The notes: generated from the letters alone by a model not told the origin. Numbered from the stretch's first letter, positions 1-6,606 are shown. The stretch: DNA of 9,823 nucleotides from Fidelibacterota bacterium UBA1611 (GCA_002321855.1 DCMX01000094.1:1-9823); one strand, 5' to 3'. Numbers and translations are program-made.

Positions 1-1451
1 ATAGGATCCTATATAGGTTCAATGGAGAGAACCCTTATACAGGTGTGGTGGTAGATCTATGGGACAATGGAAATAAGAGATTCGAAGGTACATATATGAA
101 TGGAAAAGAAGATGGGAAATACACAGAATGGTATAAAAATGGGCAGAAAGAAAAGGAAACTACCTGGTCAAATGGGGTTCTGAACGGAGAGTGGACAGAG
201 TGGTTTGAGAATGGTCAAAGGATGTTTGAAGGTAGCTACCTGAATGGTGTAATTGATGGATCATTGACAGAGTGGTATTCGAACGGTCAGAAGAAGGAAG
301 AAGGTACAACAAGCGCTTTAGGATCAGCTGGTATGATAAAAGATGGCACATGGATAAAATGGTATTTGAATGGGCAGGAACAGGAAAAAGGACGTTTCAT
401 CGAGGGTGATAAGGATGGGCCGTGGGCATACTGGTATTCGAACGGTCAAAAAAAAGCGCAAGGAGCCTACAAGGATGGGTATGAGCATGGACCCTGGATA
501 AAATGGTATGATGATGAGCATAAGATGTCTGAAGGAAACTACCGGAGTGGAAATCGTGATGGAAAATGGGTACACTGGTATGAATGGGAATGGAAGCGAA
601 CAGCGGTGCATAATGATAGTTTAAGGGGCGGACCTATCATTTCTTGGTACAAGGATGGTGAGACCCAAAGAGTGGAGTTCTGGAAAAATGGAGAAAAGCA
701 TGGTACCTGGACATGGTGGAATAATAATGGTCAGATAGATAGTACCGGTGCCTATACGAATGGGCTGAGAAATGGTAAGTGGACCTTTTGGGATATGGCT
801 CTGAAACAACAATCAGAAGTGAGCTGGAGAAAGGGAGAACAGATCGGGGATGTGCACATATGGGATGAAAATGGTAGGCGAGTGGAACTGCAAGAAATGA
901 GATCTGACACAACTGAAATAGTATCGAACCCAGAGATGGTTCCTATTGTAATAGAGATCGAGGAACAGAACTTGGTGTGGAAAAACGTTTTAAAAGCTAT
1001 TGATGAAGAAATTAAAATGTCTACTGATGGAAAATGGGTAGAACGATATGCTAATGGTGAGAAGAAATTAGATATAAGATACAAAAAGGGGAAAAAGAAT
1101 GGTAAATGGACCTACTGGTATGTAAATGGAAATAAAAGATTAGAGGGTGGTTATAAGAAAGGAGTAAAACATGGAAAATGGATATATTACTTTGAGAATG
1201 GAAGTAAGAATCTATCGGAATCTTATAAGAATGGTAAAAAAAATGGTAAACGAACAGTGTGGTACGTGAATGGAGGTAAAGAGAAAGAGGCCAGTTGGGA
1301 GAATGATGAATTGGATGGTTCGTGGAAAGAATGGTATATGAACGGACAAATAAGGGTCAAAGGTTCATACACAAAAGGCAGGGAACATGGTGAATGGATC
1401 TATTGGTATCAGAACGGTGAAAAAATGATAGAGGCTGAGATCGATGGATAG
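1..1451 (+). CDS. MORN_2/YwqK-type repeat protein, paralogue A (5' end outside window)
   Basis: Repeat protein of the MORN_2 / 'YwqK family antitoxin' type; the real function is unknown and that database name should not be read as proof of antitoxin activity. About 18 units of 24 residues follow the pattern G-x-W-x-x-W-Y-x-N-G-Q-(x)4-G-x-Y-(x)2-G-(x)2-[DNH]. Twelve units are followed by a non-repeat linker of about 44 residues (nt ~897-1028), then six lysine-rich units; it stops with TAG at 1449-1451. The frame is open to the left edge (codons from base 3). Those upstream residues (ILYRFNGENPYTG) match the segment just after the signal peptide of the paralogue at 2003-3748 (SLYFIAGQDSVFSG), so the GTG at 45 is not the start; a signal peptide probably lies upstream, implying an exported or surface protein. 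Unit 4 carries a 5-residue insert. Confidence is high for the gene and repeats, low for function. Confidence 0.9.
   Translation, partial: RILYRFNGENPYTGVVVDLWDNGNKRFEGTYMNGKEDGKYTEWYKNGQKEKETTWSNGVLNGEWTEWFENGQRMFEGSYLNGVIDGSLTEWYSNGQKKEEGTTSALGSAGMIKDGTWIKWYLNGQEQEKGRFIEGDKDGPWAYWYSNGQKKAQGAYKDGYEHGPWIKWYDDEHKMSEGNYRSGNRDGKWVHWYEWEWKRTAVHNDSLRGGPIISWYKDGETQRVEFWKNGEKHGTWTWWNNNGQIDSTGAYTNGLRNGKWTFWDMALKQQSEVSWRKGEQIGDVHIWDENGRRVELQEMRSDTTEIVSNPEMVPIVIEIEEQNLVWKNVLKAIDEEIKMSTDGKWVERYANGEKKLDIRYKKGKKNGKWTYWYVNGNKRLEGGYKKGVKHGKWIYYFENGSKNLSESYKNGKKNGKRTVWYVNGGKEKEASWENDELDGSWKEWYMNGQIRVKGSYTKGREHGEWIYWYQNGEKMIEAEIDG
114..1448 (+). repeat. 72-bp coding repeat array (units 2-18 of paralogue A)
   Basis: Unit starts fall at 114, 186, 258, 345, 417, 489, 561, 630, 702, 774 and 846, then after the linker at 1029, 1101, 1173, 1245, 1317 and 1389. 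Spacing is exactly 72 bases except after unit 4 (87, an insert) and unit 8 (69, a deletion). Units are diverged at DNA level, so this is an old protein repeat rather than a recent tandem expansion. Confidence 0.9.
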
Positions 1452-1591
1452 GGGAATTTTGGGAAAGATGATTTTATTTCTGAAAGAAGGAAATAACTGT
1501 TTAAACATTTAACTTTTGTGCGCTAAGAGTGATACTTGACGCAGTAGAATGGAATTCTGGAATGAGTGATAAAACATTAAAACATGCGATT

Positions 1592-1595
1592 GGAG
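1592..1595 (+). promoter_or_regulatory. Shine-Dalgarno GGAG for the 69-aa gene
   Basis: GGAG lies six bases before the ATG at 1602, ideal spacing. The ATG at 1584, six codons earlier in the same frame, has no such site and lies before it, so 1602 is the preferred start. Confidence 0.6.
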
Positions 1596-1601
1596 TTAAC
1601 A

Positions 1602-1811
1602 ATGAGTGAACGAAAAACCATAGGCTATGTGGATATTTATGAAGGCAAACGTTATGTGCTGATCACTACCACTATCAGTGCTGGATTAGAACTGGTTGAT
1701 ATGGTCGATGATTACATGAAACAGGGTTTTACGGTTTCATCAACAAGCAGCGGGGGAAACAATATTCAGGTCCATATGGTTAAGACCGGAAATTTTGAGG
1801 GGCAATTATAA
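1602..1811 (+). CDS. Small hypothetical protein (69 aa) between the two repeat-protein genes
   Basis: I do not recognise this protein. With the start at 1602 it has 69 residues. The pattern reads as strand-strand-helix-strand-strand: IGYVDIYEG (residues 7-15), RYVLITTTI (17-25), an amphipathic helix GLELVDMVDDYMKQG (28-42), FTVSSTSS (43-50) and IQVHMVKTG (55-63). It has no signal peptide, membrane segment or cysteine, so it is probably a compact soluble cytoplasmic domain. It sits 150 bases after paralogue A and 191 bases before paralogue B, all on the same strand. Evidence that it is real: a well-placed GGAG, hydrophobic alternation typical of folded protein, and no competing frame. A toxin, immunity or regulatory role linked to its neighbours is only a positional guess. 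Confidence 0.65.
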   Translation: MSERKTIGYVDIYEGKRYVLITTTISAGLELVDMVDDYMKQGFTVSSTSSGGNNIQVHMVKTGNFEGQL

Positions 1812-1822
1812 TAAACAGTAGG

Positions 1823-1857
1823 ATAATAATTATTAGGTTAATTATTATACAATAATT
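1823..1857. repeat. Nested AT-rich inverted repeats after the 69-aa gene
   Basis: Three symmetric elements overlap here: a 12-bp palindrome TAATAATTATTA (1824-1835); a 10-bp stem ATAATAATTA (1823-1832) paired with TAATTATTAT (1839-1848) around a 6-base loop; and AATTATT (1840-1846) paired with AATAATT (1851-1857) around a 4-base loop. The first starts 12 bases after a stop codon. Stems are A/T only and no T-run follows, so this is not a standard intrinsic terminator; a weak mRNA 3' structure or an operator is possible. Confidence 0.5.
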
Positions 1858-1924
1858 CCGGACCTTGCAATAGGATACTGGATATTATTTTACTGGGATG
1901 GTTCATCAACTGCAGATCAGTATA

Positions 1925-1933
1925 TGCTATAAA
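1925..1933 (+). promoter_or_regulatory. Possible extended -10 promoter for paralogue B
   Basis: TGCTATAAA is a good extended -10 (TGnTATAAT-like) element in the 191-base gap before the repeat-protein gene at 2003. It would give a leader of roughly 60 bases. I see no convincing -35 box. The same TGnTATAAA form recurs upstream of tig. Confidence 0.3.
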
Positions 1934-2002
1934 ACTCTCAAGGTCTTTTATTAATAAACCCTGGATATAGTGATAGGAAGTTTGTATTAAATTCAGCTTG
2001 GG

Positions 2003-3748
2003 ATGAAAAAAATAACCCACCTAACATTAGTTACTTTTGTACTGGTTTTACCTGTCTTGATAGCTCAGGATGAAATAAAAATGGAAGATCTCTTTGTAAG
2101 AGATAGCCTTTATTTTATTGCTGGACAGGATAGTGTCTTCAGCGGAAAAGTAACTGATACCTGGGAAAATGGTACAAAAAAGATGGAAGGTTCCTACCAG
2201 GATGGGCGGAAAGACGGCAAGAGGAACACATGGTATAAGAATGGTCAGGATCAGGAAGAGAGTGACTGGCAATTAGGTATCCAGAATGGTGAGCATAAAC
2301 AATGGTATGAGAATGGTCACCAGAAGTTCGAAAGGATGTACAAGGAAGGCGTACATGATGGAAAATGGTCGGAGTGGTATGAGAATGGGCAGCTAATGGT
2401 GGAAGGATCATTCATAGATGGTCTCCCGCATGAAAAATGGACCTACTGGTATCCGAATGGCCAGGTCATGGAAGAGGGCACACCAAAGGGGAATGATAGC
2501 TCTGGTTCTAATGTGATGGAAAATGGACTCTGGACCTACTGGCATCCTAATGGTCAGAAGAAAGAAGAGGGAAACTATATTGACGGCATAAAAGACGGAC
2601 AATGGTTTTCCTGGTATGAGAATGGCCAGCTGAAACTAAAAGAAGCTTTTAAAGATGGTAATAAAAATGGTAATTGGATCTCATGGTATGATAATGGTCA
2701 GATAAGGACACAGGGTGACTATAAGGATGATGAACGAAATGGAAAATGGACCGAGTGGCATGAATGGGGCTGGAGATCAGACCTAACTGGTGATGGTAGT
2801 GAAGATAACGACCGTTATATTGCTTGGTTCGAGGATGAACAAAAGAGATTCCAGGGGCACTGGGAAGAAGGTAAAAAAGAAGATCTCTGGATGTGGTGGA
2901 ACAAAGATGGTATCCTAGATAGCTCAGGGATCTATAAAGATGGTATCAAAAATGGTAAATGGACATACTGGAATGACACGGACCAGAAACAGCTGGAAGG
3001 AACCTATAAGGATGGGAAATTATTAGGGGCAATGACCGCTTGGGATGAATCAAAAAAAATGAATCTACAAGATAGGTCCAAGAATGAGGACAGTGAGTGG
3101 ACAGAATGGTATGCTAATGGTGAAAAGCGTATGGAGGTCATTTACAAAGCAGGCCGGAAAAAAGAAACTAAGGGTAAAGGAAATGGTGAATGGACCCTAT
3201 GGTATGAGAATGGTGAAAAGAAATTGGTCCAGGCCTATATCAATGGTCAGCCAGATGGGAAATGGACAGTGTGGTTTGAGAATGGTGAAAAAAAGGAAGA
3301 GATCAATTGGGAGGATGGACAATTAAATGGGAAGTGGACGGAATGGTACGAGAGTGGACAGGAAAAATTAAAAGGCAAATATAAAGAAGGGCAGAAAGAT
3401 AAAAAATGGACAGAATGGTATTTCACTGGGGAAAAAAGATCTTTAGAATCTTACAAACGGGATAGACCTCACGGCGATTGGACGAAATGGTATGCCAATG
3501 GGGAGAAAAAAGAGAATTGTAGCTGGAAGAATGGAAGTTTACGGGGTAAATGGACAGAATGGTATGCCAGTGGTCAAAAAAGAATTGAAGGAAAGATAAA
3601 AGATGGTGAGGCAAAGGGTGATTGGACAGAATGGTTCGCAGATGGACAAAAGAGTGTTAAGGGCACACGCAAGAAAGGTCCAGTAAAAGAAAGATGGACA
3701 CTATGGCATGAACGTGTCCAGCGTGAACTCTCTGAAGCAGAAGAATAG
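2003..3748 (+). CDS. Secreted MORN_2/YwqK-type repeat protein, paralogue B (581 aa)
   Basis: A complete 581-residue repeat protein. Residues 1-21 form a signal peptide (MKK, a hydrophobic run LVTFVLVLPVLIA, likely cleavage after A21), so it is exported. A short segment (22-50) leads into 22 units of about 24 residues to the C-terminus, rich in paired tryptophans (WTxWY) and lysine/glutamate. Seven-residue inserts occur in units 5 and 14. Units 9-13 are degenerate (HEWGWRSD, WWNKDG, TAWDESKK) and match the degenerate units 8-12 of paralogue A. There is no transmembrane anchor and no type IX sorting tail, so the mature protein is probably periplasmic or released. The ATG start has no clear Shine-Dalgarno but fits the signal peptide exactly. 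The family is often labelled YwqK antitoxin; an extended beta-repeat scaffold for binding or adhesion is an equally reasonable inference. Confidence 0.93.
   Translation: MKKITHLTLVTFVLVLPVLIAQDEIKMEDLFVRDSLYFIAGQDSVFSGKVTDTWENGTKKMEGSYQDGRKDGKRNTWYKNGQDQEESDWQLGIQNGEHKQWYENGHQKFERMYKEGVHDGKWSEWYENGQLMVEGSFIDGLPHEKWTYWYPNGQVMEEGTPKGNDSSGSNVMENGLWTYWHPNGQKKEEGNYIDGIKDGQWFSWYENGQLKLKEAFKDGNKNGNWISWYDNGQIRTQGDYKDDERNGKWTEWHEWGWRSDLTGDGSEDNDRYIAWFEDEQKRFQGHWEEGKKEDLWMWWNKDGILDSSGIYKDGIKNGKWTYWNDTDQKQLEGTYKDGKLLGAMTAWDESKKMNLQDRSKNEDSEWTEWYANGEKRMEVIYKAGRKKETKGKGNGEWTLWYENGEKKLVQAYINGQPDGKWTVWFENGEKKEEINWEDGQLNGKWTEWYESGQEKLKGKYKEGQKDKKWTEWYFTGEKRSLESYKRDRPHGDWTKWYANGEKKENCSWKNGSLRGKWTEWYASGQKRIEGKIKDGEAKGDWTEWFADGQKSVKGTRKKGPVKERWTLWHERVQRELSEAEE
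2216..3745 (+). repeat. 72-bp coding repeat array (units 2-22 of paralogue B)
   Basis: Unit starts fall at 2216, 2288, 2360, 2432, 2525, 2597, 2669, 2741, about 2810, 2882, 2954, 3026, 3092, 3185, 3257, 3329, 3401, 3473, 3545, 3617 and 3689. Spacing is 72 bases except where inserts (units 5 and 14, 93 bases) or small deletions occur. The last nine units are more regular than the first thirteen; for example, the 16-mer TGGACAGAATGGTATG is identical at 3098 and 3551. Such identity suggests this half has been more recently homogenised or expanded. Confidence 0.88.
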
Positions 3749-3850
3749 ATATTGAAAGTGTTAATGGTATGGTCAATGTGGACCACATATGTCCTGTGAA
3801 ACATTTTCACTATGATTCATTTGATCTATAACATTCCGGCTATAGGCTCA

Positions 3851-3878
3851 TTATCAGGCTCACCTAATATATTATAAA
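3851..3878 (+). promoter_or_regulatory. Candidate promoter of the paraoxonase-like gene
   Basis: TTATCA (3851-3856, four of six matches to TTGACA), a 16-base spacer and TATAAA (3873-3878) lie in the 194-base gap before the gene at 3943. A start of transcription would fall near 3885, on the near-palindrome at 3883-3894. This rests on sequence likeness only. Confidence 0.3.
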
Positions 3879-3882
3879 GACA

Positions 3883-3894
3883 ACCTGGTCAGGT
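3883..3894. promoter_or_regulatory. Near-palindrome at the expected transcription start
   Basis: ACCTG-GT-CAGGT is a perfect 5+5 inverted repeat with a two-base centre, too tight for a hairpin but a plausible operator. It lies five bases after the candidate -10 box of the paraoxonase-like gene. A 12-base symmetry can arise by chance. Confidence 0.25.
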
Positions 3895-3942
3895 CATGTA
3901 TTATTTCAGATCTTCATTGATGAGAACGGGTATTAGTGGCAG

Positions 3943-5004
3943 ATGTTTTTTCCATTGATGAATATAAGGTCAGTACTAATGGTTCTATCTCTTGGTATCT
4001 CATCCTTTATTGGTAAAACGATGTACGATGCAGGAGAATTCAAGAATATCCATTCACATTTTGATGGTCGGTGTACATCTGTCTATGGTCTTAATGGACC
4101 GGAAGACATAACCATTTTAGATAATGGAATTGCTTTGATCTCTGCGGATGACCGGTGGAAGACCCTGGAAGGTATCCCAGTGCAGGGCAAGATCTTCTCA
4201 TATGATCTGAACGATCCGCTACCCCAATTGGTAAATATGACCCAGGATATAGAATTTGAATTTCATCCTCATGGCATCTCCACCTATCAGAACAAGGATG
4301 GAGAAATCCGATTATTTGCTGTTAATCATACAAGTAATGGGAATACTATTGAAGCATTTGTATTTCAAGATGATAGACTTATGCATTTAGAGACCATTAG
4401 TGACCCATTATTGATAAGTCCCAATGATCTTGTTATGTTGGATAGAGATCGGTTTTATGTTACCAATGACCATGGTACAAGAACCAGTTTCGGTAAAATG
4501 TCGGAAGAGTATCTACAGCTTTCCTTGGCTAACATATTATTCTATGATGGTGAGAATTTTCATATTGCCATGGAGGGATTATCCTATCCCAATGGAATAA
4601 ATAAGAGCCTGAATGGGGATACTATTTACGTATCTGAATCGATTGGGAAAACAATTTCTATTTGTTCCAGGGATTCTGAGAATAATACACTGATCCTGGA
4701 AAAAGAAATATACTTAGATAGCGGATTGGACAATATTGAATTAGATAAGAAAGGAAACCTTTGGATCGGTTCACACCCCAAAGCGCTTGCATTTTTACGC
4801 CATGCAAAAGATCCGGAAGAGCTATCACCATCGCAGGTGATCCGTTTATCGATAAAAGGTAATGGAGACCATATTTCCAAAGAAGTATATATGAATATGG
4901 GTGATGAATTGTCTGGGTCGAGTGTTGCCTCTGTTTATAACAATATGTTATTGATAGGTGCTGTATTCGAAGACCACTTTCTCCTGTGCCATCTTGGAGA
5001 ATAG
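3943..5004 (+). CDS. Paraoxonase/arylesterase-like lactonase with N-terminal signal/anchor (353 aa)
   Basis: Homologue of the calcium-dependent six-bladed propeller enzymes of the paraoxonase family (PON; arylesterase), which hydrolyse lactones and aryl esters. The length (353) equals animal PON1 (355). Landmarks in order: GPED (52-55), FHPHGIST (107-114), NHT (128-130), PNDL (160-163), TNDH (174-177), PNGIN (216-220), LDNI (262-265), GSHP (276-279) and SGSSVASVY (324-332). By comparison with PON1, the catalytic-calcium ligands are E54, N161, N217, D263 and N264; the structural-calcium residues include D55 and D162; the active-site histidines are H110 and H129, with H278 at PON1 His285. C44 and C349 match the PON1 Cys42-Cys353 disulfide, which fits an exported protein. 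A hydrophobic N-terminal stretch (about 8-24) is a signal peptide or anchor. ATG 3958 is an alternative start. Exact substrate unknown. Confidence 0.88.
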   Translation: MFFPLMNIRSVLMVLSLGISSFIGKTMYDAGEFKNIHSHFDGRCTSVYGLNGPEDITILDNGIALISADDRWKTLEGIPVQGKIFSYDLNDPLPQLVNMTQDIEFEFHPHGISTYQNKDGEIRLFAVNHTSNGNTIEAFVFQDDRLMHLETISDPLLISPNDLVMLDRDRFYVTNDHGTRTSFGKMSEEYLQLSLANILFYDGENFHIAMEGLSYPNGINKSLNGDTIYVSESIGKTISICSRDSENNTLILEKEIYLDSGLDNIELDKKGNLWIGSHPKALAFLRHAKDPEELSPSQVIRLSIKGNGDHISKEVYMNMGDELSGSSVASVYNNMLLIGAVFEDHFLLCHLGE

Positions 5005-5020
5005 CTGAATATTCCCATCA

Positions 5021-5683
5021 TCATAGGTCATCATCCCAATCATTAGGCTGGTCAGCGGTACCCTTTTTGACCTTAAAGCTACGGATATCCTTTTCTGGAG
5101 AGCCCAGGATCTCATCATCAGTATAAACCTTGAATAGAACCCAACCGATCACCCATAGTATCAGTAGTACGACACCCCAGATCATTCCAAAAACTATCAT
5201 GGGTTCCGTATAATCTTTATCTTCCATCCTTTTACTGAATATCCTCGAATCCATGAACAGGGAAGGGTCCTTATTGGAATATATGATCGGGAACGTAATG
5301 CCGATCATTGAGCTATCAGGTAAAAAGGAAAGGTCACTCCGTTCTAAATATCCTGTCCTGACCTGTCCTATCGATTCCTGGTCAACGGTGAGATTCCCAT
5401 TGGGGATGGTGACAGAAAAGAATACGGCATTCTGGCGGGTCTCACCTTTATTGTATTTGACACGAAGGATATTTCCATCAGGGAATTGAAATTTGTAAGG
5501 GTCCACACCCAATATCTCAGCTTCATATTCCGTATGATCTCTGGCAATTCTTTTAGCCTTCCGGACATCTTCCATTCCTAAATAATAGGTCATGGTCTGG
5601 CAGGATGACCACGCAAGCAGGAACAATACGATCTGTCCCTTGAATGTTTTGAAGAAGGGTTTTATTGTATCGATCTTGTCCAT
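5021..5683 (-). CDS. Hypothetical membrane protein with two transmembrane segments (220 aa)
   Basis: I do not recognise this family. A basic N-terminus (K3, K8, K12, K15) precedes a hydrophobic segment at about 17-35. A domain of about 125 residues (36-160) follows, with beta-like stretches (YEAEILGVDPYKFQF, ILRVKYNKGE, NAVFFSVTIPNG). A second strong membrane segment lies at 161-185 (MIVFGMIWGVVLLILWVIGW), then an acidic-ended tail (DWDDDL). The positive-inside rule places both ends in the cytoplasm and the middle domain outside. The ATG lies one base after the stop of the GIDE-domain gene and has no Shine-Dalgarno site, so translation is probably coupled and the two products likely act together. 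It converges with the paraoxonase-like gene, 16 bases apart. Confidence 0.8.
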   Translation of the reverse strand: MDKIDTIKPFFKTFKGQIVLFLLAWSSCQTMTYYLGMEDVRKAKRIARDHTEYEAEILGVDPYKFQFPDGNILRVKYNKGETRQNAVFFSVTIPNGNLTVDQESIGQVRTGYLERSDLSFLPDSSMIGITFPIIYSNKDPSLFMDSRIFSKRMEDKDYTEPMIVFGMIWGVVLLILWVIGWVLFKVYTDDEILGSPEKDIRSFKVKKGTADQPNDWDDDL

Positions 5684-5684
5684 C

Positions 5685-6536
5685 TTATTTAAATTGAACC
5701 AGGATCATGAACAAACCTAATGCAGAGAGTCCTATGCCGCCGAAGACCATAAAGCCGGATTTGTATGCAGACCTGTGTAGGATCTCTTTCTCACTTTTGT
5801 CAGATATATAGAACATGCGTTGACCCTTAGCATAGCCGATCATGATCTTCTCATGCCCGATATGTTTTTTACTTCTACCGCTGTTCGGACTGGGCTGTGC
5901 CGTACCCATGACATAAAGATCCTCTCCTGGTTCGATGAATGTTTCTTGAAATTCCATTGCTCGGTTCCCAATGGCGCTTTTCCATTCAATGTTGTGTTTT
6001 TCACAATAGGTTTGCAAACGGTCTGTCATTGCACCAGACTCATGCAATTCGATCGAGATATCTCTTTTAAGATTGGTCAGATCTGCTCCCCGAGCATCGA
6101 TCAGTACCTTCCCTGTATCATCCTCCAAGTTGAAAAGTACTCCCTTTTCCCGCTGACGGTGTATCTTCAGGTGTCGTCTCTTGCCGGTACCCCGCCATTC
6201 TCCCACCGATAAACGACAGTATACACATTCTTTCCCGCTGAAGGGTGCGATCATGGTCTCTTCATGAGCTTTGATATGCCCATAGAGTTCTACAAGCCCC
6301 ATAGCCATTGAACGGACCTTGGATGTGGGCATGTTTGCGATCAGCCGATCGCGCCGCATTTTTTGGAGTCCCTGATAGAACATCGCCAGACCACCAATAA
6401 ATAGAAATATGGCAAATCCAATTCCATCACCAGAATCAGCGTAGATGATCTTTCCTGGACCCATAGGGTTTTTCAAGCTGGTAATTGCATGGAAAATTAT
6501 TATGAGAAAAATTATTGGCTGAAATGAGAATTTCAA
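5685..6536 (-). CDS. GIDE-domain (MUL1-like) membrane protein, no RING (283 aa)
   Basis: Bacterial relative of the GIDE domain that lies between the two membrane helices of the mitochondrial E3 ligase MUL1/MAPL. Visible landmarks: PTSKVRSMAMGLVEL (70-84), SGKECVYCRL (100-109), ETFIEPGEDLYVMGTA (198-213) and FYISDKSEKEIL (242-253), followed by a C-terminal membrane helix (261-281), as in MUL1. There is no RING domain, so ligase activity is not implied. A membrane helix at 37-57 is followed by basic MRRDR, placing the GIDE domain in the cytoplasm. The start is uncertain: TTG at 6536 gives an extra hydrophobic N-terminal segment (PIIFLIIIF); the first ATG is at 6464; neither has a clear Shine-Dalgarno. 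A stop lies just upstream of 6536 in frame. It is first in a two-gene unit and divergent from tig. Biochemical role in bacteria unknown. Confidence 0.85.
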   Translation of the reverse strand: MKFSFQPIIFLIIIFHAITSLKNPMGPGKIIYADSGDGIGFAIFLFIGGLAMFYQGLQKMRRDRLIANMPTSKVRSMAMGLVELYGHIKAHEETMIAPFSGKECVYCRLSVGEWRGTGKRRHLKIHRQREKGVLFNLEDDTGKVLIDARGADLTNLKRDISIELHESGAMTDRLQTYCEKHNIEWKSAIGNRAMEFQETFIEPGEDLYVMGTAQPSPNSGRSKKHIGHEKIMIGYAKGQRMFYISDKSEKEILHRSAYKSGFMVFGGIGLSALGLFMILVQFK

Positions 6537-6576
6537 GCTTGATCTCTACAGATGCATGGAGTATGGAGCCATCTTT

Positions 6577-6585
6577 TGATATAAA
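6577..6585 (+). promoter_or_regulatory. Extended -10 promoter for tig-clpP-clpX
   Basis: TGATATAAA is a strong extended -10 element, 28 bases before the TTG start of tig, giving a leader of about 20 bases that just contains the GGAG ribosome site. No good -35 is visible. Its position argues against a tig start further upstream. Confidence 0.45.
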
Positions 6586-6602
6586 TTCCCCGGCTGAATT
6601 TC

Positions 6603-6606
6603 GGAG
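6603..6606 (+). promoter_or_regulatory. Shine-Dalgarno GGAG deciding the tig start
   Basis: GGAG is followed by seven bases and then TTG at 6614. This supports the short trigger factor start over the open extension back to 6515. Confidence 0.7.

Noticed and set aside
45..1451. GTG at 45 as the start of the first repeat protein
   Set aside because: The frame stays open to the left edge, and the upstream residues match the pre-repeat segment of the paralogue, so the gene begins outside the window.
1474..1507. Weak hairpin TTATTTC/GAAATAA and the palindrome TGTTTAAACA after paralogue A
   Set aside because: The stem has one G-C pair, a 9-base loop and no T-run; the 10-bp palindrome is a common chance match in AT-rich DNA.
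1536..1563. TTGACG as a -35 box for the 69-aa gene
   Set aside because: No acceptable -10 hexamer lies 15-18 bases downstream.
1562..1609. 15-codon leader-like open frame overlapping the start of the 69-aa gene
   Set aside because: It has no adequate ribosome site and a composition no better than chance; it is too short to support.
2032..2039. TACTTTTG, resembling the Bacteroidota -7 element TAnnTTTG
   Set aside because: It lies inside the signal-peptide coding sequence of paralogue B with no gene start suitably downstream.
3084..3326. Second open frame of 80 codons within paralogue B
   Set aside because: It is an out-of-frame reading of the repeats, open only because the repeat sequence lacks stops in that frame.
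114..3745. 72-bp periodic repeats as a CRISPR or satellite array
   Set aside because: The repeats stay in one reading frame, diverge at third positions and encode a known protein unit; there are no spacers.
5820..6212. 130-codon + strand open frame opposite the GIDE gene
   Set aside because: It is antisense to a well-supported gene and has no recognisable domain or ribosome site.
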